Assembly (NCBI GenBank): GCA_937907055.1
Contig: CALCTW010000058.1
Location: 1-6,044 of the forward strand
Length of the DNA stretch: 6,044 bases
Direction of reading: 5' to 3'
Source: an uncultured Clostridia bacterium
GTDB lineage: Bacteria; Bacillota; Clostridia; Christensenellales; Aristaeellaceae
Below, piece by piece: positions 1-5,930 of this stretch (its first letter is position 1; each line of letters starts with the position of its first letter). The notes beneath the pieces were generated by a model. That model was not told the DNA's origin, made no database searches, and saw only the letters and a program-made list of their open reading frames with translations. A program made the position numbers and the translations under genes.

Positions 1-81
1 TTTCTCGTGCGGAGAAAGGACTTCCAACGAGCCTAATCAATATCTTTTTTCAGACTTCATTCGATAGACTTGTATTGCACG

Positions 82-114
82 AAAAAGGAGCCGTCCCACA
101 GGGGGGACAGCTCC
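82..114 (-). terminator. Rho-independent terminator of fucO
   Basis: Read on the minus strand, an 11-bp stem (GGAGCTGTCCC pairing with GGGACGGCTCC, one G-U wobble) with a 6-nt loop is followed by TTTTTC. On the plus strand the wobble becomes a C-A mismatch and there is no T-run, so the element works for the minus strand only. It starts about 22 nt after the fucO stop. A perfect 12-bp palindrome, CTTTCCGGAAAG at 122-133, sits between the stop and the stem; it may be incidental. Confidence 0.9.
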
Positions 115-135
115 TGAATTGCTTTCCGGAAAGGA

Positions 136-1284
136 TTACAGCAGCTTCTTGTACAGCTCCTTGATCTCTTCCACAGAGGTGTCGCGGGGGTTTCCGGGAC
201 GGCAGGCATCAGCGAAGGCGCTTTCAGCCAGGAAGTCCAGATCGGCAGGATTGACAATTTCCTTCAGGTCGGCGGGAATGCCCACATCCTGGCCCAGCTG
301 ACGCACGGCGTCGCAGGCAGCCTTGCGGTATTCTTCCTGAGTCATGTTCTCCACGCCCTCAACGCCCATGGCGATGGCGATGTACTTGTACTTGTCGCCG
401 GTCACGGGAGCGTTGTATTCCATGATGGTGGGCAGCAGGATGGCGTTGGCCACGCCGTGGGGGGTGTCATACACCGCGCCGAGGCAGTGGGCCATGGAAT
501 GCACGATGCCCAGACCTACATTGGAGAAGCCCATGCCGGCGATGTACTGGCCGAGGGCCATGCCGTCAAAGCCGGCATCCTCGCGGTTGACAGCGGCGCG
601 GAGGCTCTTGGCAATGATCTCGATGGCCTTCAGGTGGAACATATCGGTCATATCCCACGCGGCCTTGGTGATGAAGCCTTCGATGGCGTGGGTCAGCGCG
701 TCCATACCGGTGGCGGCGGTGAGACCCTTGGGCATGGTGGACATCATGTCGGGATCGACCACGGCCACTTCGGGAATGTCATGCACATCCACGCAGACAA
801 ACTTGCGCTTCTTTTCCACATCGGTGATGACGTAGTTGATGGTGACTTCCGCGGCGGTACCGGCGGTGGTGGGCACGGCGATGGTGAACACGGTCTTGTT
901 CTTCGTGGGGGCGACACCCTCCAGAGAGCGCACATCGGCAAACTCGGGGTTGTTGATGATGATGCCGACCGCCTTGGCGGTATCCATGGAGGAGCCGCCG
1001 CCGATGGCGATGATGTAATCAGCGCCGGAAGCCTGATAAGCGGCTACGCCGGTCTGCACATTTTCGATGGTGGGATTGGGCTTGATGTTGCTGTAGATCT
1101 CATAATCAAGACCGGCGGCATCCAGCACATCGGTGACCTTCTTGGTCACGCCGAACTTGACCAGATCGGGATCGGAGCAGACAAAGGCCTTCTTCAGACC
1201 GCGGGACTGCACCTCGGGTACGATGGCCGCGACGGCGCCGCGGCCGTGGTAGGAGATGGGATTCAAAACGATACGATTCGCCAT
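136..1284 (-). CDS. fucO: Lactaldehyde reductase (iron-containing alcohol dehydrogenase, FucO type)
   Basis: Predicted cytosolic 382-residue NAD-dependent, group III Fe-dependent dehydrogenase. FucO reduces L-lactaldehyde to (S)-1,2-propanediol in anaerobic fucose and rhamnose catabolism. The N-terminal dinucleotide-binding domain carries GGGS at residues 95-98. Asp38 occupies the position linked to NAD rather than NADP preference. The C-terminal helical domain holds the four expected metal ligands: D195 and H199 (in GMDALTHA), H262 (in VHSMAH) and H276 (in DTPHG). Segments such as NNPEFADVRSLEG, TTAGTAAEVTINYVITD and RKFVCVD are near identical to E. coli FucO as I remember it, and the length matches (382-383 aa). 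I chose ATG 1284 (MANRIV) over an upstream in-frame ATG at 1308 because AAGGAG lies 10 nt before it and the N-terminus then matches FucO. The gene stands alone, with no fucose, rhamnose or microcompartment genes in the window, so in vivo it could serve another aldehyde or diol. Family assignment is firm; substrate is inferred from similarity. Confidence 0.93.
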   Translation of the reverse strand: MANRIVLNPISYHGRGAVAAIVPEVQSRGLKKAFVCSDPDLVKFGVTKKVTDVLDAAGLDYEIYSNIKPNPTIENVQTGVAAYQASGADYIIAIGGGSSMDTAKAVGIIINNPEFADVRSLEGVAPTKNKTVFTIAVPTTAGTAAEVTINYVITDVEKKRKFVCVDVHDIPEVAVVDPDMMSTMPKGLTAATGMDALTHAIEGFITKAAWDMTDMFHLKAIEIIAKSLRAAVNREDAGFDGMALGQYIAGMGFSNVGLGIVHSMAHCLGAVYDTPHGVANAILLPTIMEYNAPVTGDKYKYIAIAMGVEGVENMTQEEYRKAACDAVRQLGQDVGIPADLKEIVNPADLDFLAESAFADACRPGNPRDTSVEEIKELYKKLL

Positions 1285-1303
1285 GGGAAACACGCTCCTT
1301 ATT

Positions 1304-1315
1304 ATCATATATGAT
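1304..1315. promoter_or_regulatory. 12-bp perfect palindrome upstream of the fucO ribosome binding site
   Basis: ATCATATATGAT is a perfect dyad ending about 4 nt upstream of the fucO Shine-Dalgarno AAGGAG. On the minus strand it contains TATGAT, a plausible -10 hexamer, but no recognisable -35 lies 16-18 nt further upstream. A second inverted repeat (GCGGCA/TGCCGC) lies at 1331-1348. The position suits an operator, or a promoter that depends on an activator. The regulator is unknown, and an AT-rich chance palindrome is possible. Confidence 0.35.
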
Positions 1316-1330
1316 GCGTTTTTATGACCG

Positions 1331-1348
1331 GCGGCATGATGCTGCCGC
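1331..1348. repeat. Inverted repeat in the fucO upstream region
   Basis: GCGGCA and TGCCGC form 6-bp perfect arms around the 6-nt centre TGATGC. It lies about 47 bp upstream of the fucO start codon, on the distal side of the 12-bp palindrome. It could be a regulator binding site or a small hairpin in the leader. There is no T-run, so it is not a terminator. Confidence 0.25.
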
Positions 1349-1441
1349 TATTAGGATGATTCGACAGCGATCGGTCCATCCCTGCTGATGGAAAAATGTT
1401 CTTCGCCGGACACGCGGAGAAGGGCAAAAACGGGCTGCGAA

Positions 1442-1460
1442 TTGCGACAGAATTTGGACA
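1442..1460 (+). promoter_or_regulatory. Putative OmpR/PhoB-family response-regulator box (direct repeat)
   Basis: Two 8-nt half-sites, TTGCGACA at 1442-1449 and TTTGGACA at 1453-1460, share 6 of 8 bases with an 11-bp period. OmpR/PhoB-family regulators typically bind tandem half-sites with about this period, and B. subtilis PhoP boxes resemble TTAACA repeats. The downstream half-site ends 4 bp before the -35 of the response-regulator promoter, a normal position for activation. Autoregulation is inferred. Confidence 0.35.
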
Positions 1461-1464
1461 TTGC

Positions 1465-1493
1465 TTGTGCGGCATGCGGGGAAGTGATAGAAT
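1465..1493 (+). promoter_or_regulatory. Promoter of the two-component operon
   Basis: A weak -35 TTGTGC (1465-1470) is separated by 17 nt from -10 TAGAAT (1488-1493). TG one base before the -10 makes it an extended -10 (TGATAGAAT), which would compensate for the poor -35. The predicted start near 1500 gives a leader of about 30 nt. The ribosome binding site AAAGGA (1515-1520) is 11 nt before ATG 1532, a slightly long spacing. Confidence 0.6.
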
Positions 1494-1531
1494 ACAGATG
1501 GGAATCATACCGAAAAAGGAACTGATCTTGC

Positions 1532-2230
1532 ATGAATAAAAAGAAACTGATCCTGATCGCCGATGACGAGATCGGCATCCACGAAAGCCTGCGCATCTAT
1601 CTGGAACGGGAGGAATATGAAGTGTATTCCGTGTTCCGCGGGGATGATGTGAAGGAAGCGTTTGAAAGGATGCGGCCGGATCTGCTGATCCTGGATATTA
1701 TGATGCCGGGGAAATCCGGTACACAGGTGTGCGCTGAGATCCGCGCTGTTTCCTCTGTGCCCATCATCATGCTGACGGCCAAGGGCGAGGAAGTGGATAA
1801 GCTGCTGGGCTTCGCGCTGGGCGCGGATGATTATATCGTAAAGCCGTTCTCCCCGCGCGAGGTGGTGAGCCGGATCGCGGTCATTTTCCGGAGAATGAAT
1901 CAGATGGAATCCGCGCCGGATAAGAGCAAACTGGTGATCGGCAATACCAGTATCGATCTGAAATGCTATGAGGTGATGGTGAACGGGACACGTGTGCTGC
2001 TTTCACCCAAAGAGGTGGAGATCCTGCACCTGATGGCGGCGCATCCGCATCAGGTGTTTACGCGTGAGCAGCTGCTGGACAGTATTTGGGGCTTTGACTT
2101 TAACGGCGATCCCCGCGTGGTGGATACCGGCATCAAGCGCATCCGCAAAAAACTGCCGGAGGAAACAGACATTCTGCTGCGTTCGGTGTACGGCGTGGGA
2201 TATAAGGCTGAGGTAAGAGAGAATGCGTAA
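1532..2230 (+). CDS. Two-component response regulator, OmpR/PhoB family
   Basis: A 232-residue DNA-binding transcription factor, activated by phosphoryl transfer from its partner kinase. The receiver domain (about residues 5-120) shows the acidic pair D11-D12, phosphoacceptor D55 (in LLILD), switch T82 and K104 (in VKPF). The C-terminal winged helix (about 133-228) carries LSPKEVEIL, the FTREQLLDSIWG helix, the recognition segment VDTGIKRIRKKL and the terminal SVYGVGYKAEV wing. Gly200 in VDTGIKRIR replaces the usual His of VDTHIKRLR or VDVHIRRLR, just before the recognition helix. It is the first gene of a two-gene operon, and its stop codon overlaps the kinase start by 8 bp, implying translational coupling. 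It resembles PhoP, ResD and many Clostridia paralogues, and the target genes cannot be named from sequence. Confidence 0.93.
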   Translation: MNKKKLILIADDEIGIHESLRIYLEREEYEVYSVFRGDDVKEAFERMRPDLLILDIMMPGKSGTQVCAEIRAVSSVPIIMLTAKGEEVDKLLGFALGADDYIVKPFSPREVVSRIAVIFRRMNQMESAPDKSKLVIGNTSIDLKCYEVMVNGTRVLLSPKEVEILHLMAAHPHQVFTREQLLDSIWGFDFNGDPRVVDTGIKRIRKKLPEETDILLRSVYGVGYKAEVRENA

Positions 2231-3953
2231 ATCCCGCTATCTGCGCCGGTTCGTGCTCGTGCTGGCTGTCAGTATGGTGTTTTCCGCGATCGGTTCCATC
2301 GCGCTGACATGGGTCTTTTCGCAGAATTCCTATGCCAATACCGCGGCGCGCGACCTGAGAAGCGCGCATAACGCGGGCAAGCGGATCATGGATCAGTATG
2401 TGAAGGGCCACTATTCGCCGGAAGAACTGGAGATGCAGTTCAATCCCGAACTGAATACAGCGGGTGTGTTCTGGGTGATCTGCAACCGGAACGGCGGCAT
2501 TACCTATGAATCCGCGCGGGCATCCCTGTATCTGAATTCGCCGGGAATGCGTTCCTACATCAGCCAGACAGCGCTGCGCGTGCAGGAAGGCCCGATGCAG
2601 ACAATGATGCTGGACCTGGAACTAACGAATGATCTGTCCTGCCGGGTGATGGGGGAAGTGGTGCATGACAGCGTGCTGTTTACCGGCATACCGGTGTTCA
2701 ATTACCGCACGGATTCCTCCGCGCTGGCGCTGCGGATGCTGTATACACTGCCCGTCATCTGCCTGATCATCCTGCTGCTTTCTTCCTTCTATACACGCAG
2801 AACGGCGCGGCCGGCTGTGATGATCATCAACGCGGCAAACCGGATCCGTGAGGGCGAGGAGTTTTCGCTGCCGGAAAATATGCCGGGCGAGGCCGGCGAG
2901 GTGGCGCAGGCGTTCAATTATCTGACAAACACCGTGCAGCAGACGCTGAGCGAGCTGCGGCAGGAGAAGGATACCATGGAGCTGGTCTTTGAAGGCCTGC
3001 ACGAGGGCATTCTGGCTTCGGATGAGCACGGTATGCTGCTGCACCGCAACAGCGCGGCGCTTTCGCTGCTGGGCGGAGAGGAATCCGCCGCCTACGAACA
3101 GGTGTGGCAGGCGGTGCTGAACCGGAAAGAGGGCATCATCAGCGAGAAGCTGACATTGGGAGAGACCGTGCTGCAATATACCGTGACGGCATTGCCCGGA
3201 TCGGAGAACACCGGCGGATCGGTGGCGCTGATCCGCGATATCACCCAGCAGGAACGGCTTGAGCGCACGCGCCATGACTATGTGGCCAATATTTCGCATG
3301 AGCTGCGCACACCGCTGGCATCCATCCGCGGCCTTGCTGAAGGCCTGCGGGACGGCATGGTGGTGAATGAAGCACAGAAGGACCGCTATTACAGCATCAT
3401 CGCGGATGAATCCAACCGGCTTTCGAGGCTGGTGAATGATCTGCTGGAGCTGTCCGGATTGCAATCCAACCCGGCGACATTTGAAATGGAAAAGGTGGAC
3501 CCGAACGAGCTGGTGTACGATCTGGTGGACCGCAACATGAGCCTGTTTGAGGAAAAGGGGATCACGCTGGTGCGCGAATTGCCGCCGGAGGATGATCTGC
3601 CGATGATCATTTCCAATGAGGATCGTCTGGCGCAGGTGCTGACCATCTTTATGGACAACGCCCGGAAATTTACCCCGGAGGGCGGCACCGTGACCCTGAG
3701 CGCGTCGCTTCAGGGGGACAATGTGCGCTTTGCCGTGCGTGATACCGGCGTGGGCATGGATGAGGAGACCCGGCTGCTGGCCTTCGAGCGATTCCATCAG
3801 GCGGAACGCAGCCACAGTGAGAAGGGTGCGGGTCTGGGCCTGGCCATCGCGAGAGAGATCATGCAGAAGCTGGGCGTGACCATTCATCTGGAGAGCGAGA
3901 AGGGCAAGGGAAGCGAGTTCTCATTTGAAATTCCGCTGAAGAAAGATCAATAA
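2223..3953 (+). CDS. Membrane sensor histidine kinase (HAMP-PAS-HisKA-HATPase)
   Basis: A 576-residue partner kinase of the preceding response regulator. Transmembrane helix 1 is at about residues 9-31, followed by an extracytoplasmic sensor of about 140 residues (32-170) and transmembrane helix 2 at about 172-190. HAMP (191-243), PAS (about 250-340), HisKA and HATPase_c follow. The H-box NISHELRTPL places the phosphorylated histidine at H359. The N-box is N479 in MDNARKFT, the G1 box DTGVGM begins at D507, the F-box FERF at 521-524 and the G2 box GAGLGL at 535-540. All catalytic motifs are intact, so it should be active as kinase and phosphatase. Length and order match B. subtilis PhoR/ResE-type sensors. 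The outer domain (GVFWVICNRNGGITYES, then VLFTGIPVFNYR) has the feel of a PAS-like/Cache fold, so a small-molecule ligand is possible but not identifiable. ATG 2223 has GAGGT upstream inside the response-regulator gene. Confidence 0.93.
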   Translation: MRKSRYLRRFVLVLAVSMVFSAIGSIALTWVFSQNSYANTAARDLRSAHNAGKRIMDQYVKGHYSPEELEMQFNPELNTAGVFWVICNRNGGITYESARASLYLNSPGMRSYISQTALRVQEGPMQTMMLDLELTNDLSCRVMGEVVHDSVLFTGIPVFNYRTDSSALALRMLYTLPVICLIILLLSSFYTRRTARPAVMIINAANRIREGEEFSLPENMPGEAGEVAQAFNYLTNTVQQTLSELRQEKDTMELVFEGLHEGILASDEHGMLLHRNSAALSLLGGEESAAYEQVWQAVLNRKEGIISEKLTLGETVLQYTVTALPGSENTGGSVALIRDITQQERLERTRHDYVANISHELRTPLASIRGLAEGLRDGMVVNEAQKDRYYSIIADESNRLSRLVNDLLELSGLQSNPATFEMEKVDPNELVYDLVDRNMSLFEEKGITLVRELPPEDDLPMIISNEDRLAQVLTIFMDNARKFTPEGGTVTLSASLQGDNVRFAVRDTGVGMDEETRLLAFERFHQAERSHSEKGAGLGLAIAREIMQKLGVTIHLESEKGKGSEFSFEIPLKKDQ

Positions 3954-3954
3954 C

Positions 3955-3991
3955 AACAGCGCTGCTTCGCGATGAACGGAGCAGCGCTGTT
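3955..3991 (+). terminator. Hairpin terminator after the two-component operon
   Basis: A perfect 12-bp stem (AACAGCGCTGCT and AGCAGCGCTGTT) encloses a 13-nt loop and starts one base after the histidine kinase stop codon. The T-tail is short (TGTTTACG on plus), so termination may be incomplete. The stem could also stabilise the 3' end. The minus-strand tail is equally weak. Confidence 0.65.
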
Positions 3992-4012
3992 TACGTCCTG
4001 TCATTCCGGACA
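3990..4012 (+). repeat. 23-nt direct repeat, copy A
   Basis: TTTACG, then TCC and TG, then TCATTCCGGACA. It matches copy B at 20 of 23 positions, with an identical 12-nt core and an identical 6-nt flank. It begins inside the arm of the upstream hairpin. Copies are exactly 69 bp apart. Confidence 0.75.
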
Positions 4013-4058
4013 AGGAAGATAATAAGGAAGAAATGCACGGGAAGGAAAGCGTGTATGA

Positions 4059-4081
4059 TTTACGCCCAATCATTCCGGACA
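4059..4081 (+). repeat. 23-nt direct repeat, copy B
   Basis: Second copy of the TTTACG / TCATTCCGGACA element; the mismatches with copy A are confined to the five bases between the two blocks. It lies between the hairpin of the two-component operon and the terminator of the ireB operon. Neither copy looks like a protein-coding fragment, and the element is not one I recognise. Confidence 0.75.
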
Positions 4082-4093
4082 GGACAGAGACAG

Positions 4094-4135
4094 AAAAACA
4101 CCTCTGATCGATCAGAAACGCGATCAGAGGTGTTT
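4094..4135 (-). terminator. Rho-independent terminator of the ireB operon
   Basis: A 14-15-bp perfect stem (AACACCTCTGATCG with CGATCAGAGGTGTT) has a 10-nt loop. On the minus strand it is followed by TTTTTCTGT, a good T-run. It begins 2 nt after the stop of the last gene in the operon. On plus the tail is TTTGG, so termination in that direction would be weaker, although the convergent position would allow a bidirectional role. Confidence 0.9.
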
Positions 4136-4137
4136 GG

Positions 4138-4431
4138 TTATTCGGCGTCGTTTTCGTTTTCAGGCAGATCGGCATCCAGCGCGGAACGGATGCTGTCCGC
4201 GGTGTACTGTTCGCACACGGCATTGATGAGTTCCGCTTCCTGCACGGGCATGAAGGAGACACCGTCCGCCTGATCGGCGATCAGGGCGATGAGCAGCTGA
4301 TCTCCGCCTTCTTCTTCAAGCAGGGCATAGGTGTCGCCGTCATAATCCACCATGCCGGAAACACAGAAATCCATCATGGAATTATCCGCGAGCCGGAAGG
4401 AAACGCGCTGACCGAGAAGGGACTCACTCAT
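4138..4431 (-). CDS. Divergent DUF1292-like small acidic protein (tandem paralogue)
   Basis: A 97-residue acidic cytosolic protein of unknown function and last gene of the ireB operon. It aligns by eye over its length with the DUF1292 protein encoded just upstream. SFRLADNS corresponds to IELTDDEGN, VDYDGDTYALLEEE to VDHEGELYIVVMEE, DQLLIALIADQADGVSFMPV to EVVIMKIEKDEETGDDIYVT, and ELINAVCEQYTA to DVGQAVFDKFMA. The shared pattern is that of the DUF1292 beta-rich domain, but this copy is less acidic and lacks the Glu/Asp-rich linker. I place the start at ATG 4431 (MSESLLG), overlapping the previous stop by 8 bp. The upstream in-frame codons read in frame with nothing recognisable (MTRMSVRPSL). 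No strong Shine-Dalgarno precedes it, so translation is probably coupled to the gene before. In-frame ATGs a few codons upstream are alternatives. The gene is real with good confidence; the paralogy is a judgement by eye. Confidence 0.8.
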   Translation of the reverse strand: MSESLLGQRVSFRLADNSMMDFCVSGMVDYDGDTYALLEEEGGDQLLIALIADQADGVSFMPVQEAELINAVCEQYTADSIRSALDADLPENENDAE

Positions 4432-4735
4432 CCGCTTCATCATCCAGCATGGCCATGAACTTGTCAAAGACGGCCTGACCGACATCCTCGTCATCTACGG
4501 TGACATAGATGTCATCGCCGGTCTCTTCGTCCTTTTCGATCTTCATGATCACGACTTCGCCTTCCTCGGCCTGCTCTTCATCGTCGGTTTCTTCCATCAC
4601 AACGATGTAGAGCTCACCCTCGTGATCCACGGTGGTGAGGTATTCGAAGCGCACGGTGTTGCCTTCGTCGTCGGTCAGTTCGATGATATTCTCATCCATT
4701 TCTTCTTCGGGAATGTTCTTGTTCTCGTCAGACAT
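4424..4735 (-). CDS. DUF1292 / UPF0473 family protein (YrzB-like)
   Basis: A 103-residue, very acidic protein of the DUF1292 family, function unknown. Residues 16-47 (IELTDDEGNTVRFEYLTTVD then EGELYIVVM) and 59-96 (GEVVIMKIEKDEETGDDIYV then DDEDVGQAVFDKFMA) give the family's two beta-rich halves, joined by a Glu/Asp-rich linker (48-58). In Bacillus and many other Firmicutes this family sits directly after ruvX, as here. A Shine-Dalgarno AGAGGT (minus strand, 4743-4748) precedes ATG 4735 by 7 nt. It is separated from ruvX by 54 nt that contain a small stem-loop, and its stop overlaps the start of the paralogue downstream. Confidence 0.88.
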   Translation of the reverse strand: MSDENKNIPEEEMDENIIELTDDEGNTVRFEYLTTVDHEGELYIVVMEETDDEEQAEEGEVVIMKIEKDEETGDDIYVTVDDEDVGQAVFDKFMAMLDDEADE

Positions 4736-4766
4736 TGCTGTTACCTCTCAATAACAAATGATATTC

Positions 4767-4787
4767 AAACGCGGGGTACCGCGGTTT
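4767..4787 (-). other. Intercistronic stem-loop between ruvX and the DUF1292 gene
   Basis: On the minus strand AAACCGCGG and CCGCGTTT pair over 8 bp with one bulged C and a TACC loop, followed by TTTGAATA. It begins 2 nt after the ruvX stop. The tail is too poor for an efficient terminator. An attenuating or mRNA-processing stem that sets different levels of the upstream and downstream genes is plausible. Confidence 0.4.
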
Positions 4788-4789
4788 GG

Positions 4790-5199
<410 letters not shown>

Positions 5200-5203
<4 letters not shown>

Positions 5204-5463
5204 TTGCCGAAATGCCCGGCGACATAGTAGCGCACGATCTCTTCAAGGATCTCATCACGTTCCAGACGGCAGATGAGGCTGCGCGCGCTGTTGTAGCTGG
5301 TGATGTAGGTGGGATCGCCCGTGAGCACGAAGCCGACCAGCTGGGTGATCGGATCATACCCCTTGGCCTGCAGCGCCTCGTAAACATAGGCGAGGATATC
5401 GGCCGCGGTCTCGGTGCCTTCGCGCAGGGCAGTGATCTTGGTGGTGTTGAACTTTTCAGTCAT
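5200..5463 (-). CDS. ireB: IreB family regulatory phosphoprotein (UPF0297, YrzL)
   Basis: An 87-residue small cytosolic protein, normal family length. In Enterococcus faecalis, IreB is a negative regulator of intrinsic cephalosporin resistance and is phosphorylated on N-terminal threonines by the PASTA kinase IreK. Family hallmarks here are KGYDPITQLVGFVLTGDPTYI (34-54), SYNSARSLI (56-64) and LERDEILEEIVRYYVAG (67-83). Several threonines sit in the N-terminal tail (T2, T7, T8, T11), consistent with phosphorylation, but the sites are not predictable exactly. I chose ATG 5463 over the upstream ATG at 5520 because AAGGGAGGG lies 6 nt before it, and because the longer version would run back across the promoter. 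In Bacillus alaS precedes this gene; here it is first in its operon, with its own promoter. No PASTA kinase or phosphatase is in the window. Confidence 0.93.
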
Positions 5464-5493
5464 GAACCGCCCTCCCTTCACTTCAATAAATGC

Positions 5494-5522
5494 ATTATAC
5501 AACAGATTCTGAATCAGCACAA
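5494..5522 (-). promoter_or_regulatory. Promoter of the ireB-ruvX-DUF1292 operon
   Basis: On the minus strand, -35 TTGTGC (5517-5522) and a perfect consensus -10 TATAAT (5494-5499) are separated by 17 nt. The start near 5487 leaves a leader of about 24 nt containing the Shine-Dalgarno. The -35 hexamer is the same TTGTGC as in the two-component promoter at 1465. The spacer carries a dyad, listed separately. Confidence 0.8.
5503..5517. promoter_or_regulatory. Dyad inside the ireB promoter spacer (possible operator)
   Basis: CTGATTCAGAATCTG is a 15-nt inverted repeat with 7-nt arms, one T-T mismatch and a single central A. It almost fills the 17-nt spacer between -35 and -10. A protein bound here would overlap RNA polymerase, or on the face of it twist the spacer in the manner of MerR-type regulators. 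No regulator is recognisable. Confidence 0.35.
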
Positions 5523-5549
5523 GGTGAAATGGATACTTTCCTATATAAT

Positions 5550-5930
5550 AAATGGAAATAACACGATAAAAAATCAGGCATTGGACAGGGAATGGCGAGC
5601 GGAAAAGGAGACGGAGGCCGGGAACACATCCGGAAAGATGTTAGGAGAGGGGATAAAGGAAAAACGGAGCCGAAGGAGAGCGGCGAAGACCGGTGAGGAG
5701 ACCGGAAGGGATGCAGCGCGGAGAAATACGAAGGAGGGGTAGGAAATATGGGATGACGGTTTCTTCTAAAGGGGTCATGAGTGGTTTTTGAAGTTGTTCA
5801 GATGACTTTTATTGATCACTGAGGGTTTCAGAAGGAGGAGACAGGGTGAAACGGCGAACGGGAATGAGGGCGTTGGAGACTGAAATACGAAAAAGGCGAA
5901 CATTCGATAGATGTTTTAAGAAGATCGTTC
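5550..5930. other. Purine-rich intergenic region without a confident gene
   Basis: About 380 bp between the ireB promoter and the A-tracts. From 5591 to 5740 the plus strand is about 79 percent purine by hand count (32 pyrimidines in 150). No conserved protein is recognisable in any frame. Two AAGGAGG motifs occur (5731-5737 and 5832-5838), the second before a short GTG reading frame listed separately. The weak inverted pairs around 5777-5812 (GTCAT/ATGAC) and 5820-5832 (CTGA/TCAG) are too short to call. No RNA gene or repeat array is visible. Confidence 0.6.

Noticed and set aside
1..60. Short hairpin TTTCTC/GAGAAA at 1-17 and a T-run at 45-50, as a possible terminator of a gene to the left
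   Set aside because: The stem is only 6 bp and about 28 nt from the T-run, and the window edge cuts the context; no coding end is recognisable.
457..1314. Long open frame on the plus strand antisense to fucO (285 codons)
   Set aside because: It is the complement of a high-confidence conserved gene; its His/Gly/Asp-rich composition is a codon-bias artefact and it matches no family.
2622..3887. 421-codon open frame on the minus strand opposite the histidine kinase
   Set aside because: It is antisense to intact conserved kinase motifs, rich in His, Gln and Arg as expected for a shadow frame, with no recognisable domain.
3921..4262. 113-codon minus-strand frame with an internal repeat (LSGMIGRK and LSGMTGRK)
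   Set aside because: The repeat only reflects the 69-bp spacing of the DNA repeats, a multiple of three. The frame runs through the ireB operon terminator and both hairpins and overlaps two real genes.
5544..5549. Plus-strand TATAAT as a promoter into the purine-rich region
   Set aside because: No acceptable -35 lies 16-18 bp upstream, and the stretch is AT-rich enough to give the hexamer by chance.
5212..5742. 176-codon plus-strand frame running from ireB antisense into the purine-rich region
   Set aside because: Its first half is antisense to ireB and it crosses the ireB promoter. The second half is low-complexity Arg/Glu/Lys from purine-rich DNA.
5723..5891. Repeated GAAATACGAA at 5723-5732 and 5882-5891
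   Set aside because: Ten bases within two purine-rich tracts is not beyond chance, and neighbouring bases differ.
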